Assembly (NCBI RefSeq): GCF_006385595.1 | Contig: NZ_CP041046.1 | Coordinates: forward strand, 4,286,001-4,350,000 | Length of the DNA: 64,000 nucleotides | From: Luteibacter pinisoli | Lineage (GTDB): Bacteria; Pseudomonadota; Gammaproteobacteria; Xanthomonadales; Rhodanobacteraceae | Direction: 5' to 3' | Shown here: piece after piece, positions 1 to 8,305 of the stretch | Position numbering within the stretch: the first letter of the stretch is position 1 | Layout of the letters: each line of letters begins with the position of its first letter | Notes under the pieces: generated by a model | Databases searched by the model: none | What the model was told of the DNA's origin: nothing | Seen by the model: the letters and a program-made list of their open reading frames with translations, nothing else | Program-made: the position numbers and the translations under genes

Positions 1-1
1 C

Positions 2-1033
2 ATTGCCGGTGCGCATGTGCTTGAGCTGTTCCATGGGCCTACCGCAGCGTTCAAGGATTTCGGGGCGCGCTTTCTCGCGGCATGCATCTCGCGCCTGCGT
101 GCCGGCGATCCTGATCCGCTGACCATCCTGGTCGCGACGTCCGGCGACACGGGGGCCGCCGTCGGCGCCGCTTTCCACGGCCTGCCGGGCGTGCGCGTGG
201 CCATCCTCTATCCCGACAACCGCGTGTCGCCGCGCCAGGCCCACCAGCTGGGCAGCTTCGGTGGCAACGTCCGCGCGCTGCGCGTCGAAGGCAGCTTCGA
301 TGACTGCCAGCGACTCGTGAAAGGCGCCTTCGGCGATCCCGCCCTGCAGGCCGACGTCCCGCTGTCGTCGGCCAACAGCATCAGCCTCGGCCGCCTGCTG
401 CCGCAGATGGCGTACTTCGGCCATGCGGCATTGAATGCCGAGAATCCGCCCATGAACGTCATCGTCCCCACCGGCAACCTCGGCAACGCGGTGGCCTGCC
501 TGTGGGCACGCGAAATCGGCCTGCCGATCGGGGAGGTGGTGTTCGCCTGCAACGCCAACGACACGCTGCCCGAGTTCTTCGGCGGCCAGCCCTACCGTGC
601 GCGTGATGCCGTGGCGACCATCGCCAACGCCATGGACGTCGGCGCGCCCAGCAACTTCGAACGCCTGCGCCACCTGTTCGGCAGCGACGAAGCCGCGCGT
701 CTTAATGGCAGCGCGCACGCGGTGGACGACGCCACCATCCGTGACGTCATCCGCCGTCACGCCGCCAGCGACGGCGAACTGTTCTGCCCGCACACCGCCA
801 CCGCCATCCGCGTGTTCGAACAACGCCGCCTCGCCGGCGACACCCGCGCATGGACGATGGCCGCCACCGCCCATCCCGCGAAATTCGACACCGTCGTCGA
901 GCCCCTGATCGGCCGCGAAGTGGAAGTCCCCGAAGCCCTCGCCGCCATGCTTGCCCGCGACGCGACGGCCGAACCGCTGGCGGCCGACCATCGTGTTTTT
1001 GCGGAGTGGTTACGCGGCTGGCATAGCGACTGA
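2..1033 (+). CDS. thrC: Threonine synthase, 5'-truncated by window edge
   Basis: This is the pyridoxal-phosphate enzyme that converts O-phosphohomoserine to threonine, the last step of threonine synthesis. The reading frame is open to the left edge (codons from base 2), so the true start lies outside; roughly 80-100 N-terminal residues seem to be missing compared with the usual 420-430 aa. The PLP-lysine motif HGPTAAFKDFGARF is at the very beginning of the visible part, followed by the phosphate-loop region ATSGDTGAAVG and the fold-type II pattern VPTGNLGNAVA. The stop at 1031-1033 overlaps the 3' end of a convergent gene by 24 nt. Threonine made here is also the precursor of isoleucine, made by the operon that starts at about 2.8 kb. 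Confidence 0.95.
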   Translation: MAGAHVLELFHGPTAAFKDFGARFLAACISRLRAGDPDPLTILVATSGDTGAAVGAAFHGLPGVRVAILYPDNRVSPRQAHQLGSFGGNVRALRVEGSFDDCQRLVKGAFGDPALQADVPLSSANSISLGRLLPQMAYFGHAALNAENPPMNVIVPTGNLGNAVACLWAREIGLPIGEVVFACNANDTLPEFFGGQPYRARDAVATIANAMDVGAPSNFERLRHLFGSDEAARLNGSAHAVDDATIRDVIRRHAASDGELFCPHTATAIRVFEQRRLAGDTRAWTMAATAHPAKFDTVVEPLIGREVEVPEALAAMLARDATAEPLAADHRVFAEWLRGWHSD

Positions 1034-1600
1034 TCGTTTCGAAGCCACACGCCCCACCGGCTCCCGATACGCCGGTGCCATAACCGTCACGCTGTTCGAC
1101 TGGACAACCCGTTGCCCGCCGGGAGTGAACGCCGCGAGTTCCGCCGTCGTGTTGCGCTCGGGGTCAGGCGTCCAGTCCATCGACAGGACGTAGCGGAGGG
1201 TGAACGGGCCGCCGGTTCCGAAGTCGTATTCGTTCGTGAGGTCCACCGTGGCCTCGAGGACTTCGCCGGGTTGGATCAGGCGGAACACGGCCATGACGGT
1301 GCCGCCCCAGTTCACCCATCGGCCGCGGTACGGCGCCTTGCGGCCGAAGGCATTGGCCGCCTCGAACTGGTCGCGGGCGAGACGGCCGCCCGCCGCGATA
1401 AAGGGTGTAGCGGGCCCGAACACGTGCACAGGCTGGTCGCCGTCGTTGGTGAGCACCAGGGTGACGAGCACCCGGTCGTGTGTTCCCGGCGGGGTGCTGT
1501 CACGCAGCGTGGCGACCAGATGGGATCCGGCCTGGGCGCTCGCAGCGCAAAGGAACAGCGCGGCCGACGCCATGAGTCGGCCGAGGAATGAGGCAGTCAT
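1010..1600 (-). CDS. Secreted beta-sandwich protein resembling an M35 peptidase propeptide
   Basis: A 196-aa protein with a clear signal peptide (hydrophobic stretch around residues 8-22, AQA cleavage site). The core runs LVLTNDGDQPVHVF, then Y-RGRWV, then LIQPGE-LEATVDLTNEYDF and PFTLRY. This succession resembles the N-terminal beta-sandwich that precedes the catalytic domain of deuterolysin-type (M35) metallopeptidases, but no HEXXH zinc motif is present, so it cannot be a peptidase of that family. The start has a good AGGAGA Shine-Dalgarno. It lies 17 nt after the gene at 1618-2523 on the same strand, so the two probably form an operon. The function is unknown; the fold assignment is from pattern memory and moderate. 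Confidence 0.7.
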   Translation of the reverse strand: MTASFLGRLMASAALFLCAASAQAGSHLVATLRDSTPPGTHDRVLVTLVLTNDGDQPVHVFGPATPFIAAGGRLARDQFEAANAFGRKAPYRGRWVNWGGTVMAVFRLIQPGEVLEATVDLTNEYDFGTGGPFTLRYVLSMDWTPDPERNTTAELAAFTPGGQRVVQSNSVTVMAPAYREPVGRVASKRSVAMPAA

Positions 1601-1617
1601 TCAAGTCTCCTGGCCGG

Positions 1618-2523
1618 TCAGCGCGGACGCGCGTGCGGATCGCGGCGGCCATCCAGCAGCGCGTCGATGGACTCGCCCAGGCGGACCAGCGTGTCGACAG
1701 GCGCCGAGGCTGGGCCGGTCGGAAGACGATGCCTGGCATCGCGGAGGGCAGCGACAAGCCGGCCCTCGGGATCGTTGACCCAGGCCCGCGAGAACACCGT
1801 GCCCCCGTTACCCCGCACGGTGTCCAGCGCACCCTCGGCGTCGTAGTCGAGCCGTAGCCCCTTCCCCAACGACACCGCCCTCCCCTGCTCGATGCGTGCC
1901 TGGATGCCCTCGCGCTCCCCACGCCCGGACACGTCGGCGCCGGTGGCGTCCCATGCCACCGACCACGTCGCGGGGTCCCCACCCCCGACATGCCGCTCGA
2001 CCAGCCTCCCCTGTTCAAAGTCCTCGCTTACCTCGGGCGCGCTGCCCGCCTCGGCAGCCACCGCGTCGGCAGCCTTCGCCCCGATGGGTTTGCACTTGGT
2101 CGGGAAGCCCGTGCCCAGGTCCATCATCCGGTTGGGGTACGGGCCCACGTCCACGCCCATGAACTCGCTATAGACGGCGAACCCGGCCGGGCAGGACCAC
2201 GCCCCGTTGCCGTGGCCATCGAGTTCTTCCAGCACCACACCACCGCCGGGCCGCGACACGGCGTGGACGAAGCGGTAGGCATAGCCCGTCGTGGTGGTCT
2301 GCACGCTGCCCAGCTCGCAGCCGACATAGCGCTCCCAGGCGCAGTGGGCCGCCATCTGCCATTGCGCGGCCTGGGCCGGAATGGTCGACCAGCGGTCATC
2401 GCCGTCGTACTCGGCAAAGGGCGCGGCCGTTTCGGCGGCGAACGAGAGCAGCGGGAAAACGAGGCAAAAAGCAGCCGCGAGCCGCGCAGGAATGCGCGCC
2501 CCGGCCTTCCGGAGACTGGCCAT
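1618..2523 (-). CDS. Secreted protein of unknown function
   Basis: A 301-aa protein with a basic N-terminus and hydrophobic segment (residues about 11-28, ending SFA-AET) typical of a signal peptide. The mature part contains several cysteines (CAWERYVGC, SCPAGF, FPTKC) that may form disulfides in the periplasm, and an aromatic, glycine-rich region (GYAYRFVHAVSRPGGG). The C-terminal third is charged and alpha-helical looking. I do not recognise a family; the Cys-rich front part is faintly like the N-terminal region of large secreted repeat proteins in related bacteria. An AAGGA ribosome binding site precedes the ATG at 2523. It is co-oriented with the M35-propeptide-like gene 17 nt downstream. 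Confidence 0.65.
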   Translation of the reverse strand: MASLRKAGARIPARLAAAFCLVFPLLSFAAETAAPFAEYDGDDRWSTIPAQAAQWQMAAHCAWERYVGCELGSVQTTTTGYAYRFVHAVSRPGGGVVLEELDGHGNGAWSCPAGFAVYSEFMGVDVGPYPNRMMDLGTGFPTKCKPIGAKAADAVAAEAGSAPEVSEDFEQGRLVERHVGGGDPATWSVAWDATGADVSGRGEREGIQARIEQGRAVSLGKGLRLDYDAEGALDTVRGNGGTVFSRAWVNDPEGRLVAALRDARHRLPTGPASAPVDTLVRLGESIDALLDGRRDPHARPR

Positions 2524-2738
2524 GATTCATCCTTTGGGTTGTGGTTCCGAGCGGAACGGCGGCAAGTCTAGGTAGGCATTTGCGGGTGGGTCAACGCGCC
2601 GAATGGGACCTGCATCACACTCCGTCCGTTTTCGGATTTTTCTCATACAAAAGCGTGCATACCACTTGATCTGAAGCGGGATTCTTATGCGGTGTCCGGT
2701 GCCGAACCACTACTCGGACGTCTGGCCGTCTAAACGGT

Positions 2739-2756
2739 CCTAGGAAAATTCTTACA
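2739..2756. promoter_or_regulatory. AT-rich palindrome next to the ilv-leu promoter (candidate operator)
   Basis: The sequence CCTAGGAAAATTCTTACA has dyad symmetry (complement reads TAAGA-N4-TCCTA). It ends 10 nt before the -35 box of the ilv-leu operon. Three related palindromes occur at 48677, 48753 and 52283. The arms resemble TGTAAG-N6-CTTACA-type sites bound by NarL/LuxR-family response regulators, but the regulator is unknown. Confidence 0.4.
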
Positions 2757-2766
2757 CCTGAAACTG

Positions 2767-2796
2767 TTGACACGCGTCAAACGGGTGACGTACGTT
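2767..2796 (+). promoter_or_regulatory. Promoter of the ilv-leu operon
   Basis: A perfect -35 hexamer TTGACA (2767-2772) is followed after 18 nt by TACGTT (2791-2796) as -10. Transcription would start at about 2802-2805, at the ATG of the leader peptide (2804), so the leader message is predicted to be leaderless or nearly so. No Shine-Dalgarno sequence precedes that ATG, which agrees. Confidence 0.65.
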
Positions 2797-2803
2797 CGAT
2801 CAC

Positions 2804-2932
2804 ATGACGCAGCGCAACACCCATGGCCGCTTTGCCCTGAATCGACTTACCAAGGTCGACGGCACGCTGCGTCTCGGCGGCGGCCTCCTTCTTATTAACC
2901 TTGTACTTATTACCTGCGGAGGTGCGGGCTAA
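2804..2932 (+). CDS. Leu/Ile/Val attenuation leader peptide
   Basis: A 42-codon reading frame ending in TAA. Codons 28-37 read Leu-Leu-Leu-Ile-Asn-Leu-Val-Leu-Ile-Thr, a dense run of the products of the downstream operon. In transcription attenuation, ribosome stalling at such codons during starvation decides between a terminator and an antiterminator. Here GCCUCC (2883-2888) can pair with GGAGGU (2918-2923). GGUGCGGG (2921-2928) can instead pair perfectly with CCCGCACC (2982-2989), which destroys the terminator at 2979-3014. The control codons lie inside the loop of the first pairing, the classical arrangement. No ribosome binding site is visible upstream of the ATG. The product has no function beyond being translated. 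Confidence 0.88.
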   Translation: MTQRNTHGRFALNRLTKVDGTLRLGGGLLLINLVLITCGGAG

Positions 2933-2978
2933 GGGCAAGTGTCCAGGTGAAGCAAAAATAACCTGAAGACTCCTGAAG

Positions 2979-3014
2979 AACCCCGCACCCGGAAACGGAT
3001 GCGGGGTTTTTTAT
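2979..3014 (+). terminator. Rho-independent attenuator of the ilv-leu operon
   Basis: The stem AACCCCGCA (2979-2987) pairs perfectly with TGCGGGGTT (3000-3008) around a 12-nt loop and is followed by a run of T. It lies between the leader peptide and leuA. Its left arm is also the partner of the antiterminator segment 2921-2928, so formation is conditional. Confidence 0.92.
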
Positions 3015-3049
3015 TGCCCGGCCCGCCTCGACAACGAGCGGAGCCAGAC

Positions 3050-4279
3050 ATGAATCCAGCACACCAGGGCAGTACACACGGCGACGTCGAAAGCGACGTA
3101 GGCCGCGTGCGTATCTTCGACACCACCTTGCGCGACGGCGAGCAGGCCCCTGGGTTTTCCATGGACCGGCGCGCCAAGATGCGCATGGCGCACGCCCTGG
3201 AAGACCTGGGTGTCGACATTATCGAAGCCGGCTTCCCACAGGCTTCACCCGACGATTTCGCCGCCGTGGCCGAGATCGCGCGAACACTGAAAGCGCCCAC
3301 GGTGGCTGCCCTGGCACGATGTCAGGCAGGTGATATCGATGCCGCGGGCAAGGCACTGGAAGGCGCGCGACACTCACGGATCCACCTGTTCCTGTCCACC
3401 TCGCCGCTGCATCGCGAGCACAAGCTGGGCAAGAGCAAGCAGCAAGTGATCGACATCGCCGCCGAGGCGATCTACCGGGCAAAGGCCCTGGCCCACGAAG
3501 TTGAATTCTCCGCCGAAGATGCCCTGCGCACCGAGCCGGACTACCTCGCCGAGATCTTCTCGGTCGCCGTTGAAGCCGGCGCCACGGTGCTCAACGCCCC
3601 CGACACCGTCGGTTACACCACTCCCGCCGAAATCATCGAGATGTTCCGCTACCTGCGCGCCAACGTGCGCGGCGTGGACAAGGCCATCTTCTCCGCGCAT
3701 TGCCACGACGACCTGGGCATGGCGGTGGCCAACAGCCTGGCCGCGATCAGCGCAGGCGCACGCCAGGTGGAATGCACCATCAATGGTATCGGCGAGCGCG
3801 CCGGCAACGCGGCACTGGAAGAAATCGTCATGGCGCTGCACACGCGCCGCCCGCTGTTCAAGCTGGACACCGGCATCGTCACCCAGCACCTGTATCCGAC
3901 CTCGCGCCTGCTGGCCGAAGTCACCGGCCAGGCCGTGCCGCGCAACAAGGCCATCGTCGGCGACAACGCCTTCGCGCATGAATCGGGCATCCACCAGCAC
4001 GGCATGCTCAAGCACCGCGGCACCTACGAAATCATGAGCCCGCAGGATGTTGGCGCGAAGACCTCGCTGGTCCTCGGCAAGCATTCGGGCCGCCATGCCT
4101 TGCGCCAGCGCCTCGTCGAACTGGATTACGACATCGACGAGACCACGCTGGACACCGTCTTCGAGCGCTTCAAGGCCGTCGCCGACCGCCAGCGCTCCGT
4201 CACCAACGATGACCTCGTGGCCCTGATGGGCGCCTACGAGGCTGACAACGAGACCGCCGCTGTCGCGGTCCAGTCCTGA
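3050..4279 (+). CDS. leuA: 2-isopropylmalate synthase, short form without the regulatory domain
   Basis: It condenses acetyl-CoA with 2-oxoisovalerate, the committed step of leucine synthesis. The catalytic TIM barrel is intact: FDTTLRDGEQ near residue 25, the metal ligands HCHDD, and GIGERAGNAALEEI. The linker motif HESGIHQHGMLKHRGTYEIM identifies isopropylmalate synthase rather than homocitrate synthase. The protein ends at 409 aa, just where the C-terminal LeuA dimer/allosteric domain (about 120 residues in the 523-aa E. coli enzyme) should begin. ilvE follows 9 nt later, so this is a real stop and not a frameshift. Loss of leucine feedback is an inference. The ATG at 3050 follows a GAGCGGAG ribosome binding site; an upstream in-frame ATG at 2999 lies inside the terminator and is rejected. 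Confidence 0.93.
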   Translation: MNPAHQGSTHGDVESDVGRVRIFDTTLRDGEQAPGFSMDRRAKMRMAHALEDLGVDIIEAGFPQASPDDFAAVAEIARTLKAPTVAALARCQAGDIDAAGKALEGARHSRIHLFLSTSPLHREHKLGKSKQQVIDIAAEAIYRAKALAHEVEFSAEDALRTEPDYLAEIFSVAVEAGATVLNAPDTVGYTTPAEIIEMFRYLRANVRGVDKAIFSAHCHDDLGMAVANSLAAISAGARQVECTINGIGERAGNAALEEIVMALHTRRPLFKLDTGIVTQHLYPTSRLLAEVTGQAVPRNKAIVGDNAFAHESGIHQHGMLKHRGTYEIMSPQDVGAKTSLVLGKHSGRHALRQRLVELDYDIDETTLDTVFERFKAVADRQRSVTNDDLVALMGAYEADNETAAVAVQS

Positions 4280-4288
4280 GGAGGAACC

Positions 4289-5236
4289 ATGGAAGCCCCG
4301 ACCCATCTCTGGCACAACGGCCGCATCAAGGCCTGGGCCGACGCCACCTGCCATGTCGGCGCGCATGCGCTGCACTACGGTTCCTCGGTATTTGAAGGCA
4401 TCCGCGTGTACAGCACGCCGGATGGCCCGCGTTACTTCCGCCTGGAAGAGCACACCGAGCGGCTGTTCCACTCCGCGCGCGTGTACGACCTGGTGATGCC
4501 GTACGACGCCGCGACGCTGAATCGCGCCTGCCGCGAAGTCATCGTCGCCAATGGCCTGAAGTCGGCCTACGTGCGCCCCATCGTCTTCCGCAGTGGCTTC
4601 ACCTTCAGCCTGGCGCCGTCGCTGGATACCGCCATCGACGTGGCGATCATCGCCCTGCCCTGGGGTGCCTACCATGGCGCCGATGCCATCGAGAAAGGCG
4701 TCGATGTCTGCGTTTCCTCGTGGAACCGCGCGGCACCGAATACGTTCCCCTCGGGCGCGAAGGCCGGCGGCAATTACCTCAACAGCCAGCTGATCGCGCG
4801 CGAAGCCATCAATGGCGGCTATGCCGAAGGCATCGCGCTGGGCACCGACGGCCTGCTGAGCGAAGGCGCGGGCGAGAACCTGTTCGTGGTGCGCAAGGGC
4901 GTGATCTACACGCCGCCCGCCGCCGCTTCCATCCTGTGCGGTATCACCCGCGATTCCGTTCTCACGCTGGCGAAGGACCTGGGCTACGAAGTGGTCGAGC
5001 AGCCGTTGCCGCGCGAGATGCTGTATTTCGCCGACGAGGTGTTCATGACCGGCACCGCCGCCGAAGTCACCGCCGTGCGCTCCGTCGACCGCAAGCCGGT
5101 CGGCAGCGGTCGCCCGGGCCCGATCACGCGTGCGCTGCAGGATGCCTTCTTTGGCCTGTTCGACGGCCGCACCGAAGATCGCTGGGGCTGGCTCACGCCG
5201 GTGGAAGAAGCCAATGCCGGGAGGGTCGCCGCATGA
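4289..5236 (+). CDS. ilvE: Branched-chain amino acid aminotransferase
   Basis: A 315-aa class IV PLP aminotransferase that makes the last step of leucine, isoleucine and valine synthesis. Recognisable features are HALHYGSSVFEGIRVY near the N-terminus, AYVRPIVFRSG, the PLP-binding lysine in SGAKAGGNYLNSQL, and GENLFVVRKGVIYTPP followed by ILCGITRDSV. It starts 9 nt after leuA with a strong GAGGAGG ribosome binding site. Its TGA overlaps the ATG of leuC by 4 nt (ATGA), which suggests translational coupling. Placing ilvE inside the leu genes gives the operon its own transaminase. Confidence 0.96.
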   Translation: MEAPTHLWHNGRIKAWADATCHVGAHALHYGSSVFEGIRVYSTPDGPRYFRLEEHTERLFHSARVYDLVMPYDAATLNRACREVIVANGLKSAYVRPIVFRSGFTFSLAPSLDTAIDVAIIALPWGAYHGADAIEKGVDVCVSSWNRAAPNTFPSGAKAGGNYLNSQLIAREAINGGYAEGIALGTDGLLSEGAGENLFVVRKGVIYTPPAAASILCGITRDSVLTLAKDLGYEVVEQPLPREMLYFADEVFMTGTAAEVTAVRSVDRKPVGSGRPGPITRALQDAFFGLFDGRTEDRWGWLTPVEEANAGRVAA

Positions 5237-6648
5237 GCGCGCGCACCCTGTTCGACAAGCTGTGGGATGCCCACCAGGTACAGGCCGAAACCGATAGCAC
5301 GCCGGGCGTGCTGTACATCGACCTGCATCTCGTCCATGAAGTCACCTCGCCGCAGGCCTTCGATGAACTGCGTTCGCGCGGCCTGAAGGTGCGCCGCCCC
5401 GATCGTACGCTGGCCACGCTGGACCATTCCACGCCTACCCTGCCGGCCGGCGCCGATGGCAAGCGCCCGTACGTGACGAAGGAAGCCGAGGCCCAGGTCG
5501 CCGCGCTGGAAAGCAACGTGCGCGAGTTCGGCATCGACCTGATGGGCTGGGACAGCCCGCATCGCGGCGTCGTCCACGTGGCCGGCCCCGAAGTGGGCGC
5601 CACGCATCCGGGCATGACCATCGTCTGTGGTGACAGCCACACCGCCACGCACGGCGCGTTCGGTGCGCTGGCCTTCGGCATCGGCACCACCGAGGTCGGC
5701 CATGTACTTGCCACGCAGTGCCTGCTCCAGCGCAAGCCGAAGTCGTTTGCCATCCACGTGGATGGCCGGCTGCAGCCGGGCGTCACCGCGAAGGACCTGA
5801 TCCTGCACATCATCGGGACCATCGGCATCGGCGGCGGTACGGGCCATGTGCTGGAGTACACCGGCGAAGCCATCCGCGCGCTGTCGATGGAAGAGCGCAT
5901 GACCGTCTGCAACATGTCGATCGAAGCCGGTGCCCGCGCCGGCCTGGTCGCGCCGGACGAGACCACCTTCGACTGGCTCAAGGGCCGCGAGCGTGCACCC
6001 CAGGGCGCGGCATGGGATGCGGCTGTCGCTGGCTGGCGCACGCTGACTACCGACGAAGGCGCCACGTACGACCGCGAGGTACGCATCGATGCCTCCACGA
6101 TCCAGCCCTCGGTCACCTACGGCACGCATCCGGGCATGGTCGTGTCCATCCACGCACCGGTGCCTGCCGCCGCCGACGCGCTGGAACAGCGCGCACTGGA
6201 TTACATGAAGGTGACCGCCGGCAAGCCGATCGCGGGCGAAGCCGTCGATGTCGTCTTCATCGGCAGCTGCACCAATGGCCGCCTCTCCGACCTGCGCGCC
6301 GCCGCGGAGATCCTGCGTGGCCGCCGCGTCGCCGACGGTGTCCGCATGTTGGTGGTGCCGGGCTCGGAGCAGGTCCGCCGTGATGCCGAGCGCGAAGGCC
6401 TGGACGAAGTGTTCCGCAACGCCGGTGCCGAGTGGCGCCAGCCGGGCTGCTCCATGTGCATCGCGATGAACGGCGACATGGCCCAGCCAGGCCAGCTCGT
6501 CGTCGCCACCAGCAACCGTAACTTCGAGGGCCGCCAGGGCAAGGGTGCCCGCACGGTGCTGGCCAGCCCGCTCGTCGCCGCTGCCTCCGCCGTGGCCGGC
6601 CGCGTCGCCGACCCACGCGACTACCTGACCCAGGAGGCCGCCGCATGA
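5233..6648 (+). CDS. leuC: 3-isopropylmalate dehydratase large subunit
   Basis: A 471-aa aconitase-family subunit that isomerises 2- to 3-isopropylmalate together with LeuD. The family signature CGDSHTATHGAFGALAFGIG is present, and the three cysteine ligands of the [4Fe-4S] cluster are visible in GSCTNGR and PGCSMC. The start is the ATG at 5233 overlapping the ilvE stop; the frame stays open further upstream inside ilvE, but the protein begins MSARTLFDKLWDAH as in the family. It overlaps leuD by 4 nt. Confidence 0.97.
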   Translation: MSARTLFDKLWDAHQVQAETDSTPGVLYIDLHLVHEVTSPQAFDELRSRGLKVRRPDRTLATLDHSTPTLPAGADGKRPYVTKEAEAQVAALESNVREFGIDLMGWDSPHRGVVHVAGPEVGATHPGMTIVCGDSHTATHGAFGALAFGIGTTEVGHVLATQCLLQRKPKSFAIHVDGRLQPGVTAKDLILHIIGTIGIGGGTGHVLEYTGEAIRALSMEERMTVCNMSIEAGARAGLVAPDETTFDWLKGRERAPQGAAWDAAVAGWRTLTTDEGATYDREVRIDASTIQPSVTYGTHPGMVVSIHAPVPAAADALEQRALDYMKVTAGKPIAGEAVDVVFIGSCTNGRLSDLRAAAEILRGRRVADGVRMLVVPGSEQVRRDAEREGLDEVFRNAGAEWRQPGCSMCIAMNGDMAQPGQLVVATSNRNFEGRQGKGARTVLASPLVAAASAVAGRVADPRDYLTQEAAA

Positions 6649-7241
6649 GCGCCACCACCCGCCCGCTGACCTACGTGCATTCGCGTACCGCGGTGCTGCG
6701 CGATGAAAACATCGATACCGACCGGATCATCCCGGCGCGGTTCCTCACCACCACCGAGCGCACCGGCCTGGGCAAGCACTGCTTCGAAGACTGGCGCTAT
6801 GCCGCCGATGGCTCGGATAACCCGGCGTTCCCGCTGAACCAGCCGCAGGCGCGTGGCAGCGCCATCCTCGTCGCCGGCCGCAATTTCGGCTGCGGTTCGT
6901 CGCGCGAGCACGCGCCGTGGGCCCTGCTGGATTACGGCATCAAGGCGGTGATCTCCAATGAGATTGCCGACATCTTCCGCGGCAACGCGCTGAAGAACGG
7001 CCTGCTCGCCATCGTGCTTTCCGATGCCGAGCACCGCTGGCTGCTGGATAACCCGGGCGTGGAGCTGCGCATCGATATCGCCAGCAGCACGATCCGCCTG
7101 CCCGACGGCGGCTCCATCCATTTCGACCTCGAACCCTTTGCCCGCCACTGCCTGCTCAACGGCGTGGACCAGATGGGTTTCCTGCTGCAGCAGGAAAACG
7201 CCATCGGGGCCTATGAACAGCGTACGGAGAATGCAGCATGA
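6645..7241 (+). CDS. leuD: 3-isopropylmalate dehydratase small subunit
   Basis: A 198-aa swivel-domain subunit that completes the isopropylmalate isomerase with LeuC. The motif LRDENIDTDRIIPARFL near the N-terminus and FGCGSSREHAPWAL in the middle are typical. Length fits the family (about 200 aa). Both ends overlap neighbours by ATGA (leuC stop and leuB start), so leuC, leuD and leuB are likely translated in step. Confidence 0.97.
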   Translation: MSATTRPLTYVHSRTAVLRDENIDTDRIIPARFLTTTERTGLGKHCFEDWRYAADGSDNPAFPLNQPQARGSAILVAGRNFGCGSSREHAPWALLDYGIKAVISNEIADIFRGNALKNGLLAIVLSDAEHRWLLDNPGVELRIDIASSTIRLPDGGSIHFDLEPFARHCLLNGVDQMGFLLQQENAIGAYEQRTENAA

Positions 7242-8305
7242 AGAAGGCCCACATCGTCGTCCTGCCTGGTGACGGCATTGGCCCTGAAGTCGCGTCCGCG
7301 GGCGTCGCCGTCTTGCGTGCGGTAGCCGAGCGATTCGGTCACGCGTTTACCTTTACCGAGCATGCCATCGGTGGTGACGCGATCGATCGCTTTGGCGATC
7401 CCCTGCCGCCGCAGACGCGCGACGCGCTGCTGGCCTGCGACGCCATCCTGCTCGGCGCCGTGGGTGGCCCGAAGTGGTCCGACCCGGCCGCGAAGGTCCG
7501 CCCGGAGCAGGGCCTGCTGGCGATGCGCAAGCTGCTCGGCGTGTTCGCCAACGTGCGTCCGCTGAAGCTGCATCCGCGCACCGCGGCCTTGTCGCCGCTG
7601 AAGCCGGACCGTACCGCGGGCGTGGACCTGGTGTTCATTCGCGAATTGACCGGCGGGATCTACTTCGGCGCGAAGACCCGCAGCGAGACCGACGCCACCG
7701 ACGAATGCCGCTACAGCGTCGAGGAAGTCGAGCGCGTCGTCCGCCACGCCTTCGAGCTGGCGCGTACGCGGCGCCGGAAGGTCACCTCGGTGGACAAGGC
7801 CAACGTGCTGGAGACCTCGCGCCTGTGGCGTTCGGTGGCCACGCGCGTCGCTGCCGACTACCCGGATGTGGCGCTGGAGCACCAGCTGGTCGATTCGATG
7901 GCCATGCACCTGCTCACGCACCCGGCCGACTACGACGTGATCGTGACCGAGAACATGTTCGGCGACATCCTCACCGACGAAGCGTCGGTGCTGGCCGGCT
8001 CGCTGGGCCTGTCGCCGTCGGCCTCCATCGGCGGCCCCGGCGCCGGTGTGTACGAGCCGATCCACGGCTCCGCCCCCGACATCGCCGGCCAGTCCATCGC
8101 CAACCCACTGGGCACGATCCTGTCCGCGGCGATGCTGCTGCGCCATTCGCTGGGCCTGGCCGACGAAGCCGCGACTGTGGAAGCCGCGGTCGACCACGTG
8201 CTGGAGCACGCCACCCTCACCCGCGATCTCGGCGGCACCGCGACGACGCATGCCGTCACCCGCGCTGTCCTGGACGCTATCCAAAGCAAGGCGGAGGCCG
8301 CATGA
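7238..8305 (+). CDS. leuB: 3-isopropylmalate dehydrogenase
   Basis: A 355-aa NAD-dependent beta-decarboxylating dehydrogenase that produces 2-oxoisocaproate from 3-isopropylmalate. Visible signatures are VLPGDGIGPEV at the N-terminus, the substrate loop FANVRPLKLHP, ELTGGIYFG, and the cofactor-binding stretch NMFGDILTDEASVLAGSLG followed by EPIHGSAPDIAG. Start ATG 7238 overlaps the leuD stop; the stop overlaps the ilvD start (ATGA at 8302). Confidence 0.97.
   Translation: MKKAHIVVLPGDGIGPEVASAGVAVLRAVAERFGHAFTFTEHAIGGDAIDRFGDPLPPQTRDALLACDAILLGAVGGPKWSDPAAKVRPEQGLLAMRKLLGVFANVRPLKLHPRTAALSPLKPDRTAGVDLVFIRELTGGIYFGAKTRSETDATDECRYSVEEVERVVRHAFELARTRRRKVTSVDKANVLETSRLWRSVATRVAADYPDVALEHQLVDSMAMHLLTHPADYDVIVTENMFGDILTDEASVLAGSLGLSPSASIGGPGAGVYEPIHGSAPDIAGQSIANPLGTILSAAMLLRHSLGLADEAATVEAAVDHVLEHATLTRDLGGTATTHAVTRAVLDAIQSKAEAA

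Noticed and set aside
4720..5232. Upstream extension of the leuC frame
   Set aside because: It lies within ilvE, and the family N-terminus begins at the ATG overlapping the ilvE stop.
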